DNA of 38,763 bases from Bacteroidales bacterium (GCA_021740905.1 JAIOYV010000064.1:1-38763); one strand, 5' to 3'. Positions 1 to 9,443 are shown, counted from the first letter of the stretch. Notes: generated by a model from the letters alone, not told the origin. Made by a program: numbers and translations.

Positions 1-288
1 CCTTTGTCAAACAACCCAACTTTCTCTTTCTTGAAAGCTGTGCTGAATGTCCTCCTCTCTTTTCGTTGACTTTTCATTTTAGCTAATTTACGAAAGTTTT
101 CAACTAAACTTCGTGTCAACCTATATTATGAAAAGACACCCTAATCACACCTATCACCTAAGAACAAGTGGCGGCGTGACTTAGAGTTATACCGACATTG
201 TTTTAAAGACCCGAGACTCGAAACCCGGTAAGTCAACATTTTCTTTTCATCTTTGTTATACTTTTAAATATATAAAGGCATTTTAAAA

Positions 289-675
289 ATGAAGTATTAC
301 TATACAAAATCGACCAATTACAGTTTTGAAGAGGCTGTTGAAATTACAACCAATGCATTGAAAGAAGAAGGCTTTGGAATTATTTCTGAGATTGATGTGC
401 AAAAAACCCTGAAAGAAAAGATAAACAGGGACTTTAAGCGATATCTTATCCTGGGTGCATGCAATCCCACGTTGGCACACGAGGCATTACTGGCTGAAGA
501 TAAAATGGGGATTATGATGCCCTGTAATGTGACTATCATCGAGCAACCCGATGGCATTGTGGAAGTTTCTGCTTTAAACCCTATGATATTGTCAGATGTG
601 GTTAAAAACGACCGGCTCGAATGTTTTGCCACCGATGTGCGCGGGAAATTGCGACGGGTTTTGGCGAGGATATAA
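289..675 (+). CDS. DUF302 domain protein
   Basis: A 128-residue cytosolic protein with the usual DUF302 layout. The N-terminal part is a sensitive-looking alpha/beta segment with 'EEAVEITTNALKEEGFGI' near residues 14-31. A 'LGACNPTLAHEALLAE' segment follows near residues 54-69, and then a beta-rich tail. DUF302 proteins are small single-domain proteins of unclear biochemical role, often found beside sulfur or redox genes. There is no signal peptide or membrane segment. The ATG is preceded by an A-rich leader without a Shine-Dalgarno sequence, normal for Bacteroidota. The gene stands alone on the plus strand and is followed by a repeat-bounded island. The family call is firm from the conserved central motif; the function is unknown. 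Confidence 0.8.
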   Translation: MKYYYTKSTNYSFEEAVEITTNALKEEGFGIISEIDVQKTLKEKINRDFKRYLILGACNPTLAHEALLAEDKMGIMMPCNVTIIEQPDGIVEVSALNPMILSDVVKNDRLECFATDVRGKLRRVLARI

Positions 676-683
676 GTTTTCGT

Positions 684-728
684 GTTTCGGGTTTCGGGTT
701 TGCTCAGTGAGGCACGGATTGCAAATCC
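684..728 (+). repeat. Left arm of inverted repeat flanking the 744-1148 gene
   Basis: The segment contains TTTCGGGTTTCGGG followed by GGCACGGATTGCAAATC. The same elements occur in inverse orientation at 1205-1249, on the other side of the small exported-protein gene. The arms are imperfect, mainly in the spacer between the two blocks. Confidence 0.7.
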
Positions 729-743
729 GCACAAGTGTGCGCT

Positions 744-1148
744 TTAATGAGCACTTGTCACATATTTATCAATCCAATCAATCAGTTTAAAATTTCTTGT
801 ATAAAGAATATTGTTATAAACAAAAAAGTAATTTCTATCAATATTTATTGAAGTATAAATATCTTGAAAATGAATTTCAATAATCATTCTTAGGTCAATT
901 GAAAAATCATCTCGCTTAAACACCTCGATTATCAACAGTGTTTCTAGTAATTCATTAACTAGGATACTGTCTTTAATAATTATCTTTTTACAATACTTGT
1001 TCTTTATATCTTCTACTTGTAATGAAAACTTTGGATTTATATCCAAAGGGACACTATACACCACGACACTGTCTACGTCATAGCATATTGTTTGACTATG
1101 AGCAAAATTGACAATAAGGATAAACCATGATGCTATAAACCATTTCAT
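744..1148 (-). CDS. Small exported protein of unknown function
   Basis: A 134-residue protein with a clear Sec signal peptide at residues 1-18: positive Lys2, a hydrophobic core, then a cleavage-type AHS before Gln. The mature part is rich in Ile, Asp and Asn with no recognised domain. Two Cys residues remain, near residues 22 and 53. The export signal suggests a periplasmic or outer-membrane-side location. It is AT-rich compared with its neighbours and sits between imperfect inverted repeats, so it may have arrived as a unit. I cannot assign a function. Confidence 0.55.
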   Translation of the reverse strand: MKWFIASWFILIVNFAHSQTICYDVDSVVVYSVPLDINPKFSLQVEDIKNKYCKKIIIKDSILVNELLETLLIIEVFKRDDFSIDLRMIIEIHFQDIYTSINIDRNYFFVYNNILYTRNFKLIDWIDKYVTSAH

Positions 1149-1204
1149 ATTTCAAGAATCCATAATTTTTCATCAATTCACTTACCATTTACGGCACTAT
1201 CGCC

Positions 1205-1249
1205 GATTTGCAATCCGTGCCTTTCCCGAAACCCGAAACCCGAGACCCG
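1205..1249 (-). repeat. Right arm of inverted repeat flanking the 744-1148 gene
   Basis: GATTTGCAATCCGTGCC followed by CCCGAAACCCGAAACCCG. This is the inverse complement of the blocks at 684-728. The CGGGTTT-type block also occurs near 5547-5560 and in weaker form near 210-230. Confidence 0.7.
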
Positions 1250-1253
1250 CAAC

Positions 1254-4193
1254 CTACTTCGTAAACAAGTCTTTCTTATTCAGTTTTACGATCCGGCCAA
1301 ATTGTTTGAGGTCGTCGGTGTTCATGCGCTTTAGGTCGCCCACAATGGTAATTGCAATGGGTCGGCCAGCCATGTTTTTTGTGTAGAATTTCATGATGTC
1401 GTCGAAGGTCATGGTTTCGTACACTTTCACCCAGTCTTTTCGGGGGTCGTGGGTGTAGCCTTTTTTGCGCCAGTAGGCAACCGAGTTGGACAAATTCCGG
1501 AACGTTGGGCGTTGCGAGTTGATGGTCTGGATAAGCGAAGTTTTGATATGTTCGAGGCGGTCTTCCTTGCGCGGCATGTCGGCCATCAGACCCCGCATGG
1601 CTTCCACGGCCTCCACCGTTTTGTCCGACTGGGTGCTTAAAAAGCCAAAGGTATATCCTTTCTTGTCGAGATGATAGGGTGTGCTGTGATAGGCATACGC
1701 CGAGTAAGCCAGGCTGCGGAACTCGCGGATTTCCTGGAATACGATGGACGACATGTCGCGGCTGAAATATTTATCGAAAGCACCAATTAGCACCCGCTCG
1801 TCCTCGTTGTTTACTTCCCCTTCAATCATCAGATAAATCTGGCTTTGCAAGGCTTTCTTATCATCAACCAGGTAAACTACATTTTCTTTCAATTCATTTT
1901 TTTCAATGTGTACCGGCGATTCGCTCTTGATTTCAGGCTTTACCACCAGTAATTTTTCGGTCAGTAGTTTTTCGATTTCAGGGCTGGGTAATTTACCCGA
2001 GTAATGCACTTCAAGTTCATATTTTTGTGCTTCTTTAAAAACTTCCACCAATTGCCCCGACTTGAGTTTTTTCACTTCTTTCACGGGAAGGCGGTCGAGA
2101 TAATCCGATTTCTTGCCAAACAACACATACTCTTTCAGGGCATCGCCTTCGGTAGAAGGGTCTTTCATTTCGAACTTCTGATCCATTTTTAGGCTTTGCA
2201 CCAGCTTTTTCATTTTCGAATCGTCCGGCTTTACCGTTCCCAGGTATTCGTGCATGAGGGTAAAGGTTTTATCCACATTCTTTTCGAGTCCCGAAATCTC
2301 GATAGTCAAATAGTCCTTCGAAGCATAAGTATAGAACGAACTTCCCAGCTTTTGCATTTCGCGGTTGAAGGCATCCAAATCTTCTTCTTCTGTCCCTAAC
2401 AAGGTGAGATGCTCCGAAACATATTTCAACAATGGGATTTTTTCGTATCCAGCCCCATACACCAGGCGCATCGAGAACAAATCGTTTACCGGGTTGGGCG
2501 TATAATAATAATGCAGTTGATCAGCCAATTCCTTGAAGTACACATCGTCGTTGAATTCGATGTAGTGAGGCTTCTCGGGCTTTGTTTCCATCTCCTTGAT
2601 TTGTTTGGCATAATCCGATATGGCCTCCATGTTGGCCGGCTCGATAGGCTTGTAGTTGGGCTTGCTCAATTTTTCTTTCTTCGGGAAACCTGTTTTCGAT
2701 TGCAGTGCCAAGAAATTATCGCCATAATATTTGTTGGCGATTTTCACCACATCTTCTTTAGTAATTGTTTTGATTTGCTTTTGCTGATCGAGCACTTCCT
2801 CCCAACTTTTGCCTTCCATAAAGGCACCCATCAACATATAAAAACGGCCATACGCACTTTCGAGGCCTTTCTGAAACTGCACATCCATTTCTGTTTTAAT
2901 GGCATCGAACAATTCATCATCAAATTCGCCCTTTTTCAATTTCGAAATTTCGGCCATCACCAGCTTTTCTGCCTTGTCGAAAGATTGGCCGATAAGCTTG
3001 GGCACATATATTATCATATTCGACCCGGCCTCGTAATATGGCATTGCTTGCGCCCCGGCATAAAGCATTTTGTTATCGTTGGTGAGCTGGTCCAACAATC
3101 CGGTCGTCGATGAGTTTGACAGAATATTATTGCAAACAGTCATGGCAATTTCGTCAGGGTGGCCACTTTCGATGGAAGGGAAACCAAGCAGGCCAATCTT
3201 AATGGGGGTCAATCGCTTGTTGATACCCACACGGCCTTCAAGTGCTTCAATTTCGTAATTGGGGAATTCAGGTATTTCGCCCGACCGCCATTTCCCAAAT
3301 TTTTCTTTTATCATGGGGATGGCCACTTCAGCATCGAAATTCCCGGTTAGGATCAAAGCCATATTGTTGGCTACATAGTAGGTCTGGAAATACTTGTCCA
3401 TTTCTGATAACGAAGGATTTTTGAGGTTGTCGATATCGCCCAACACAGTCCTTCCATAAGGATGTCCTTTATAAAGTCCGGCCTCGAATGTTTCAATCAA
3501 GGCCATGATGGGATTGTCGCGCGACATGTTTTTTTCTTCGTACACGGTCTCTAGTTCCGATTGAAACATACGGTATACCGGATGCTCAAAACGATGGCTA
3601 TAAATCTCCATCCACTTCTCTATCTGGTTGCTTGGGAACGAATTGTGATAGGCAATCACATCCTTGCTGGTAAAAGCGTTCACGCCGGTCCCACCCATTC
3701 CTTCGAGCAGCTTGTCCATTTCGTTGGGAATGGCAAACTGGGCAGCAGCCAAACTTAGGTCATTAATTTTCTTCTGAACCTTAGCTCTCTCCTCTTCTTC
3801 CTTAGTTTCCCCCAGTTTATCGTACATAATGGCAATACTGTCGAGGTACACTTTTTCCTTTTCGTAGTCGACAGTCCCGATTTTATCGGTGCCCTTGAAC
3901 ATGATATGCTCGAAATAGTGGGCAATTCCGGGATGGCTCTCGGGGTCGCGTTTGGCACCCCCTTTAACGATAACGGCCCCAAACACATTCGACAGGTCGG
4001 GGTCGACGTTCAGGTATACCTTAAGGCCATTGTCGAGGGTAAAACTGGTAACTTTCAGGGGGTCGATTTTCTCTTCCTGGTTGGCAGGTTTATTATTCAG
4101 AAAATCGAAGCTTCCTTTTTGGGCCAATAAAAAATTACAAGCCAACAGAAAGGTCAGCAATAAATAAATAGGTCTTTTTTTCATTCTAAGCAT
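1254..4193 (-). CDS. M16 family zinc metalloprotease (two-domain, periplasmic)
   Basis: A large M16 (pitrilysin/insulinase) peptidase of about 979 residues from the chosen start. Residues 1-25 form a signal peptide (MLRMKKRP, a Leu-rich core, then a cut near LLAQ). The inverted zinc motif HxxEH reads H92-Y-F-E95-H96, and the downstream Glu-rich segment 'SELETVYEEKNMSRDNP' supplies the third metal ligand. The second half repeats the M16 fold without a zinc motif, as in two-domain bacterial members, and ends with a typical 'RPIAITIVGDL' strand. It probably degrades peptides in the periplasm. The frame is open 26 codons further upstream, to 4271, but that extension precedes the signal peptide and is unlikely to be used; Met at 4184 is an equally possible start. 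The gene diverges from the one at 4370. Confidence 0.9.
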   Translation of the reverse strand: MLRMKKRPIYLLLTFLLACNFLLAQKGSFDFLNNKPANQEEKIDPLKVTSFTLDNGLKVYLNVDPDLSNVFGAVIVKGGAKRDPESHPGIAHYFEHIMFKGTDKIGTVDYEKEKVYLDSIAIMYDKLGETKEEEERAKVQKKINDLSLAAAQFAIPNEMDKLLEGMGGTGVNAFTSKDVIAYHNSFPSNQIEKWMEIYSHRFEHPVYRMFQSELETVYEEKNMSRDNPIMALIETFEAGLYKGHPYGRTVLGDIDNLKNPSLSEMDKYFQTYYVANNMALILTGNFDAEVAIPMIKEKFGKWRSGEIPEFPNYEIEALEGRVGINKRLTPIKIGLLGFPSIESGHPDEIAMTVCNNILSNSSTTGLLDQLTNDNKMLYAGAQAMPYYEAGSNMIIYVPKLIGQSFDKAEKLVMAEISKLKKGEFDDELFDAIKTEMDVQFQKGLESAYGRFYMLMGAFMEGKSWEEVLDQQKQIKTITKEDVVKIANKYYGDNFLALQSKTGFPKKEKLSKPNYKPIEPANMEAISDYAKQIKEMETKPEKPHYIEFNDDVYFKELADQLHYYYTPNPVNDLFSMRLVYGAGYEKIPLLKYVSEHLTLLGTEEEDLDAFNREMQKLGSSFYTYASKDYLTIEISGLEKNVDKTFTLMHEYLGTVKPDDSKMKKLVQSLKMDQKFEMKDPSTEGDALKEYVLFGKKSDYLDRLPVKEVKKLKSGQLVEVFKEAQKYELEVHYSGKLPSPEIEKLLTEKLLVVKPEIKSESPVHIEKNELKENVVYLVDDKKALQSQIYLMIEGEVNNEDERVLIGAFDKYFSRDMSSIVFQEIREFRSLAYSAYAYHSTPYHLDKKGYTFGFLSTQSDKTVEAVEAMRGLMADMPRKEDRLEHIKTSLIQTINSQRPTFRNLSNSVAYWRKKGYTHDPRKDWVKVYETMTFDDIMKFYTKNMAGRPIAITIVGDLKRMNTDDLKQFGRIVKLNKKDLFTK

Positions 4194-4301
4194 ATTTTTA
4201 GGTTGAGTAATCAATGTTATTAAACAGCATTGCAAGATAAAAATTTTTCGATTGAAATTTTCTGGTATCACAACCCTAAATTTTTATTCCACTCGATTCA
4301 T

Positions 4302-4309
4302 TAGTTTTG
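4302..4309 (+). promoter_or_regulatory. Possible Bacteroidota -7 box (TAGTTTTG)
   Basis: TAGTTTTG fits the TAnnTTTG consensus of the Bacteroidota primary sigma factor and lies about 60 bases before the ATG at 4370. No convincing -33 TTG is seen, so support is moderate at best. Confidence 0.3.
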
Positions 4310-4369
4310 CAAATCAATATCTAAAGTAATTGAGAAAAAACCTAATTTTAAAAAATTGGGCTAAGAAAT

Positions 4370-5464
4370 ATGGAACATGTATCAGAAATAGAAATCAAGG
4401 GGCATTTTGGTGATGGAAAACCTTATGTGGGATCGCTCCTAAAAATACCCTGTGAAAATTTTCAATTTGGTATTAGTCTGAGCAAATTCCATAAAAAGTC
4501 GTTGCAAACTTTCATCAAGCATTTCGAACGCAGGACAAAATCGTCTATTTGCATGGCCTGGAGCGGAATAAATGTATTGGACGAAGAAACGGCGAAAGAA
4601 AACTACCTTTCGGAGAGCTTCATTGGATGCCCACAAGGTTTTTATGTTTCGGATGGCCAGGTAATAAATCCACCTCTTTTTAATAAGCCTTCATTCTTAC
4701 TCGATAAAGAAGGAAATATCCGTCTTGAAAATATCAGCACAAAAAAGGGGATCAAGCTTTCGTGCCGCTCACATAAAATTGAAATGGGACCTAAAAACCG
4801 GAATCTTGATCCTGAAAACACCGATCTACCCGACTTTTGCTTTTACGACCTACTGTACGAAAAAGACTACATTTATGCCAACGAAAGGGTAATTATCCAA
4901 ATGGGCGGCAACCAAATAAAAGAAATAATTTTCTCACGACCTGGACAAAAAGTACCCCTTCAACCTTCGGGCCTTACCATATCGATAAACGATGAAACAT
5001 TTCCGCCAAGCTGGGACATGCGCGAAAAGGAACTGGAAATTTCCTTGTTGGGGTATGAAAACATCCAACAGGCAATCGAAACCGGCCCGATGATACTCAA
5101 TGATAGCTTTCCTTACCTTGCCCTCGACTCGGAAGGCTGGCTCTCGAAACATTCGATGATTATTACGGATGAAGAGCGAAAAGCTGAAATATTCGATTGT
5201 CCTGGGATTTCTATTGGATTAGATTGGTTTGGTAATTTTGTTGTGCTGGCTTTACACGACACACAAAACCATCCCATTAAAGTGGCCTGTGTGGAAATGG
5301 CAGCTATACTCCAGGAGCATAAAATAATGAAAGCTGCCAGTTTTGCCCCCGATTGGAAGGGTTGTTTATGGGTTGGCGATAAAGCAATAATAAGTACGAA
5401 ATATGAAAACCCAGAAGACCCGGAAATGTTTTTCCCTGTTTCATCTGCCGTTATGGCGTATTAG
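4370..5464 (+). CDS. Phosphodiester glycosidase (NAGPA/DUF2233)-like protein
   Basis: A 364-residue protein without signal peptide or membrane segment. Several spaced motifs resemble the NAGPA-type phosphodiester glycosidase fold: 'CMAWSGINVLDE' near 60-71, 'CPQGFYVSDGQVINPP' near 88-103, 'QAIETGPMIL' near 239-248 and 'GISIGLDWFGNFVVLAL' near 282-298. The family's catalytic-site segment (an NLDGG-like loop) seems degenerate here ('ASFAPDWKGCLWVG'). Family members remove phosphodiester-linked sugars or modify exopolysaccharide, but this one may have lost activity or belong to a sister group. It is monocistronic and converges on the radical SAM gene across a pair of hairpins. Homology is inferred from motifs only. 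Confidence 0.5.
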   Translation: MEHVSEIEIKGHFGDGKPYVGSLLKIPCENFQFGISLSKFHKKSLQTFIKHFERRTKSSICMAWSGINVLDEETAKENYLSESFIGCPQGFYVSDGQVINPPLFNKPSFLLDKEGNIRLENISTKKGIKLSCRSHKIEMGPKNRNLDPENTDLPDFCFYDLLYEKDYIYANERVIIQMGGNQIKEIIFSRPGQKVPLQPSGLTISINDETFPPSWDMREKELEISLLGYENIQQAIETGPMILNDSFPYLALDSEGWLSKHSMIITDEERKAEIFDCPGISIGLDWFGNFVVLALHDTQNHPIKVACVEMAAILQEHKIMKAASFAPDWKGCLWVGDKAIISTKYENPEDPEMFFPVSSAVMAY

Positions 5465-5471
5465 GGTTTCG

Positions 5472-5538
5472 CCCTACTACGCTGAAGCTTCGTAGGGTAA
5501 ATGTTTCGCCTGCCATCCGAAGCTTTAGCGCAGGATGG
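5472..5538. terminator. Two tandem hairpins between convergent genes
   Basis: The first hairpin has arms CCCTAC/GTAGGG (5472-5497). The second has CCATCC/GGATGG (5513-5538). They share the loop-side words GAAGCTT and GAAGCTTTAGCG, suggesting one repeat family. They sit between two genes that end toward each other, so a bidirectional terminator role is likely, although there is no long T-run. Confidence 0.45.
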
Positions 5539-5574
5539 GGTTTTGAGTTTCGGGTTTCGGGCGTGCCGTGCAAA

Positions 5575-6519
5575 TTATCTATCTCCGAAAGGTTTCTCCT
5601 TTTCAAAATCGGGATTGTAGCGATCGGAGCTTTCAAGTTCCTGCACCCAGCCTTTCGAGAAGCCTAATTCATAAAAGTGATCGACCACCTGTTGATATTC
5701 TTCTACCTGTAGTTTTCGCCCAAGTTTTGGATGACCGGCTACTTTTGGTGTGGGGTTGTACTGCGACATGAGCGAGATATGTACACTAACCGACAATTCG
5801 TTGGCAATAAAATCGAGTACCTTCAAACTATTCTCTACATGGCCTGGCAAAACAAGATGCCGGATAATCAAGCCCGATTCGGCTTTGCCCTTTTCATCGA
5901 GCCAAAGCCGTGAGCCTTTTTGACTGTACATTTCTTTGATGGCCGCACCCGCAAACTGGGGATAATCACCTACTCCGGAATACTCTTTTGCTAAAGCCTT
6001 GTCCATGTATTTAAAATCGGGGAGATACACATCCACCGTGTTTTCAAGGCTTTTAAGCGAATCAACTGTGTCGTACCCATTGGTGTTGTAAATAATCCGT
6101 GGATGCCTTCCTTTTTCGTGCAAAGCTCTTATGATTGCTTTTGTTTGAGGGATAAAATGTGAAGGGGACACAAAACCCAAAAGGTCGGTGCCCTTGTCCA
6201 ATTCCTGTTCAATCCTTCCAACGACTTTATCAAGGGTCAACATTTCTTCAAGGGCACAATTGCGGCGGGCACTTATCTGATGGTTCTGGCAAAAAACACA
6301 ACTCAAATTACACCGCGAAAAAAAGACGTTGCATATTCCATCCGCTCCACTCAACACTGGTTCTTCGCCAAAATGCAACCCGACGGACGACACTTGATAA
6401 CTCCGGCCACTGTTGCAATATCCGGTCTGCCCATCAAGCCTTTTTGCCTCGCAACGATGGGGACAAATCCGGCACTCTGCCAAATCTTCCAGTATTTCGG
6501 AATCCCTAATCTGCTCCAT
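5575..6519 (-). CDS. Radical SAM protein, PflA-like (PflX-type activating enzyme homologue)
   Basis: A 314-residue radical SAM protein. The cluster motif CxxxCxxC is 'CNLSCVFC' near residues 70-77. The N-terminus has an extra Cys set ('CRICPHRC' near 16-23, then 'GYCNSG'), typical of the PflX/AmmeMemoRadiSam-like branch annotated as pyruvate formate-lyase activating enzyme-like. The barrel continues through 'YNTNGYD', 'DVYLPDFKYMD' and 'RHLVLPGHVENS'. It uses SAM and a [4Fe-4S] cluster to make a 5'-deoxyadenosyl radical; its substrate is unknown. No glycyl-radical enzyme gene is adjacent, so activation of PFL is not supported by context. It is transcribed alone from the minus strand. Confidence 0.85.
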   Translation of the reverse strand: MEQIRDSEILEDLAECRICPHRCEAKRLDGQTGYCNSGRSYQVSSVGLHFGEEPVLSGADGICNVFFSRCNLSCVFCQNHQISARRNCALEEMLTLDKVVGRIEQELDKGTDLLGFVSPSHFIPQTKAIIRALHEKGRHPRIIYNTNGYDTVDSLKSLENTVDVYLPDFKYMDKALAKEYSGVGDYPQFAGAAIKEMYSQKGSRLWLDEKGKAESGLIIRHLVLPGHVENSLKVLDFIANELSVSVHISLMSQYNPTPKVAGHPKLGRKLQVEEYQQVVDHFYELGFSKGWVQELESSDRYNPDFEKEKPFGDR

Positions 6520-6863
6520 TGTTTATAACTCTTTGATAAAATCATAAAACTAATGCAAATTAGTAAAGTTAATTGTATATATTTGAACATTAAAAGAATA
6601 TTCTTGAAGAAAGAATTAGGAGTAATATAGTCAGCTTGTTTGTATAGTGTAGTTTTTCTGATTTAAAAATATTAAATTAGGGTAGCTATAAATTTAGTCT
6701 AACAAGTATTGGAAAGAATGAAAAAAACTTCAAATATCATTATGCATAAAGAGTGGTTGATTTTGAATAGAATTATGCACATAAAACACCTATTTTTATC
6801 AACCCAGGAAATTGACTTAAATGCTTTAATTATATTGGCATTTCGCCCCATAACCCAACGACC
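6520..6863. other. Intergenic region between divergent genes
   Basis: An AT-rich gap holding the start regions of the radical SAM gene (minus) and the hybrid kinase (plus). TATATTTG at 6578-6585 fits TAnnTTTG on the plus strand but lacks a spaced TTG. No ORF, RNA gene or strong hairpin was recognised. Confidence 0.5.
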
Positions 6864-9296
6864 ATGAAAAATAAGTTGCGTATATTAATTTTAGAGGATT
6901 GTGAGCCGGATTTGGATTTAATGTTGATCCAAATCAGAAAAGAAAACTATTCATTCGTTCACAAATGGGTGCAAACCGAAGCTGAATATAGACAAGAACT
7001 TCAAGAGTTTGAACCCGACATTATACTTTCCGATTACCAAATGCCTTCCTTCACAGGACTGGATGCCCTTTATATCGCCCAAGATAATTTCCCCGACATC
7101 CCTTTTATTATTGTCACAGGTTCGATTAATGAAGAAACGGCCGTAAATTGCATGAAACAGGGGGCCTGGGATTATGTTTTGAAAGAACGGATTGTGCGTT
7201 TGGGCCAGGCAATAAAAAACGTGATTAAGTTGCGCGACGAAAAAATTAAAAAACGTACAGCACAGACAGACTTGATAAAAAGCGAACGATTGTACAGGCT
7301 GTTGGCCGAAAACAGTTCCGACATGATAGCAAAACACAACCTCGAAGGTGTTTTTGAATTTGTTTCGCCGTCGAGTTATAATTTGTTAGGTTACGAATCG
7401 GAAGATCTAATAGGCCGGAATATTTACGATTTTTTCCATCCCGACGACCTGGATTCCATAAAAAATATCCATTCGCAAATAATCGATAAGCCAGGCCCTA
7501 TAATTACAGAATACCGGTTAAAAAACGCAGAGGGCAAATTTATTTGGATGGAAGTGTCGAGCAGTGCCTTTATTAATGACGAGGATGAATTCTCGGGCGA
7601 AATGTTGAGCATCACGCGCAACATACAGGAGCGGAAAGAAGAAGAGGCTATGCGCGAGGCTGTATACAACATCGGACAGGCAGTGGTCAAATCTTACAGT
7701 CAGAAAGATTTGTTTGCCGAAATCCACAAAGAACTTCAAAAGATATTCTTCGACAGCAATTTTTATCTTGCCATTTACACCCCTGATAAGCAATCCGTGG
7801 AATTTCCCTCTGGGAACATGCAACCACCCTTAAACAATCCGGTTTCATGCCAGAATTGTGTAATGGATTACATTGTACGTGAAGATATTAGTGATATTTT
7901 CTCGCAAAGTAAACTAAAGGAACTGGTCAAGAAAGGCGAAATAAAGGGTTATGATCCAAAATGTTTGGCTTGTATGGCAGTGCCCCTACATTCCGAAGGT
8001 AAAATACTCGGAGGCTTGGTAGTTCAAAATCCAAATCGGGCCGATGCGTACACGAAAAGGGATTTAAAACTCTTGGAATTTATTGCTACCCAAATTGGCC
8101 TTTCGATTCAGGGAACAATCAATGAGGAAAAACTCATAATGGCTAAAAACAAGGCCGAAGAATCCGACCTCTTAAAATCTGCATTTCTTGCCAACATGTC
8201 GCATGAAATTCGCACTCCGATGAATGCCATTTTAGGTTTTGCCGATTTATTGGGTGGATACCCCGAACTTGATGAAGACCAAAAAGAATATGTCACACGG
8301 ATCAAAGATGGTGGTAACCTGCTCATCAAATTAATAAACGATATTATTGATCTTTCAAAAATTGAAGCCGGACAATTGGATATTGATATCCATACCTTTT
8401 CGGCAAATAAACTCCTCGAAGACCTTCGCATATCTTTCGAAGAAGTGAAAAAGACGATGGGAAAAAAAGATTTGCACATTGTCATGGCTCCTTCCGAACA
8501 GGATTATTTTATCCAGTCCGATTCGTTTAGGCTTAGGCAGATTTTGTCGAACTTTATTTCGAATGCCCTTAAATACACACACAAGGGGGTCATTAACATG
8601 GGTGTGAAGAAAACAGGTAAAAACACTATTCGCTTTTATGTTAAGGATACCGGCATTGGCATCGCTGCCGATAAAATAAAATCGGTTTTCGAACGCTTCA
8701 ATAAAATAGATCAGGACAATAAGCTTGTAAGCAGCGGAACCGGACTTGGTTTAGCTATAAGTAAAAGCCTGGCCGAATACCTCGAAGGGACTATCTATGT
8801 GGAATCGGAACCGGGCAAGGGATCGGAATTCTCCATTGAACTGCCTTTTATCCAAAGCCTATCGCCAGGGCAATTTCAAACGGAAGAAGAACAACTTTTG
8901 TTGAGCGATTTCAAAAACAAAACTATTTTGATTGTTGAAGATGACGAGGCAAGCTATTTCTACCTCGCATCGGCACTTAAAAAAACCGGGGCCAGCATAA
9001 TCTGGGCAATGGATGGCGACCATGCCATCGAAATTTGCAAGAAAAACCTTGACCTTGATATTGTCCTAATGGATATCAGGTTGCCCAAGCTGAGTGGATA
9101 TGTAGCCACCCATACCATTAAAAACATGAGGCCTAACTTGCCCATCGTGGCGCAAACGGCTTATGCCATGTCGGGCGAAAAGCAAAAATGTTTCGATGCC
9201 GGTTGCGACGATTACCTGGCCAAACCCATCAAACCAAACGAATTGCTCAACCTTCTGGCAAAGTATATTGGTAAAGTTAAGGAAGGAGATAGTTGA
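6864..9296 (+). CDS. Soluble hybrid histidine kinase: REC-PAS-GAF-HisKA-HATPase-REC
   Basis: An 810-residue signal-transduction protein without membrane helices. The N-terminal receiver (about 5-120) has phospho-acceptor Asp57 in 'DIILSDYQMP'. It is followed by a PAS domain (about 142-255, 'FEFVSPSSYNLLGYESEDLIG') and a GAF domain (about 270-415). HisKA carries His447 in 'SHEIRTPMN', followed by a HATPase_c domain with 'DTGIGIAADK' and 'GTGLGLAISK'. The C-terminal receiver has Asp737 in 'DIVLMDIRLP'. The GAF domain carries two CxxC pairs, Cys329/Cys332 and Cys367/Cys370, unusual for GAF and possibly metal-binding or redox-active. No separate response regulator with an output domain is adjacent, so the signal target is unknown. 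The stop codon falls inside a dispersed repeat. Confidence 0.9.
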   Translation: MKNKLRILILEDCEPDLDLMLIQIRKENYSFVHKWVQTEAEYRQELQEFEPDIILSDYQMPSFTGLDALYIAQDNFPDIPFIIVTGSINEETAVNCMKQGAWDYVLKERIVRLGQAIKNVIKLRDEKIKKRTAQTDLIKSERLYRLLAENSSDMIAKHNLEGVFEFVSPSSYNLLGYESEDLIGRNIYDFFHPDDLDSIKNIHSQIIDKPGPIITEYRLKNAEGKFIWMEVSSSAFINDEDEFSGEMLSITRNIQERKEEEAMREAVYNIGQAVVKSYSQKDLFAEIHKELQKIFFDSNFYLAIYTPDKQSVEFPSGNMQPPLNNPVSCQNCVMDYIVREDISDIFSQSKLKELVKKGEIKGYDPKCLACMAVPLHSEGKILGGLVVQNPNRADAYTKRDLKLLEFIATQIGLSIQGTINEEKLIMAKNKAEESDLLKSAFLANMSHEIRTPMNAILGFADLLGGYPELDEDQKEYVTRIKDGGNLLIKLINDIIDLSKIEAGQLDIDIHTFSANKLLEDLRISFEEVKKTMGKKDLHIVMAPSEQDYFIQSDSFRLRQILSNFISNALKYTHKGVINMGVKKTGKNTIRFYVKDTGIGIAADKIKSVFERFNKIDQDNKLVSSGTGLGLAISKSLAEYLEGTIYVESEPGKGSEFSIELPFIQSLSPGQFQTEEEQLLLSDFKNKTILIVEDDEASYFYLASALKKTGASIIWAMDGDHAIEICKKNLDLDIVLMDIRLPKLSGYVATHTIKNMRPNLPIVAQTAYAMSGEKQKCFDAGCDDYLAKPIKPNELLNLLAKYIGKVKEGDS

Positions 9297-9325
9297 GAAG
9301 TTGGGAGTTGAAAAGTTCAAAGTTA
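9292..9325 (+). repeat. AAGTTGAAAAGTTCAAAGTT-type repeat, short copy
   Basis: GTTGAGAAGTTGGGAG then TTGAAAAGTTCAAAGTT. This is the inverse complement of the longer array at 9574-9647, so the two bracket the gap between the kinase and glgB genes. Confidence 0.65.
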
Positions 9326-9443
9326 AAAAAAAACACACAGTGGTTCTTCAAAAGAATTGCAAATTAAAAAATGACAAGTCTTATTGTGGGAATTATTTTG
9401 AATCTTTCACCTAAAAATCGTTGCGGTATAAAAAAAATCTATT

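Noticed and set aside
2409-3113. Plus-strand ORF of 234 codons
   Set aside because: It lies wholly antisense to the M16 protease gene and its composition mirrors the reverse complement of that gene.
4194-4271. Upstream extension of the M16 protease frame
   Set aside because: Residues before MLRMKKRP do not fit a signal peptide and would bury the real one.
6811-6835. Sigma-70 promoter TTGACT/TATATT before the hybrid kinase
   Set aside because: The spacer is only about 13 bases and the pattern is not the Bacteroidota consensus.
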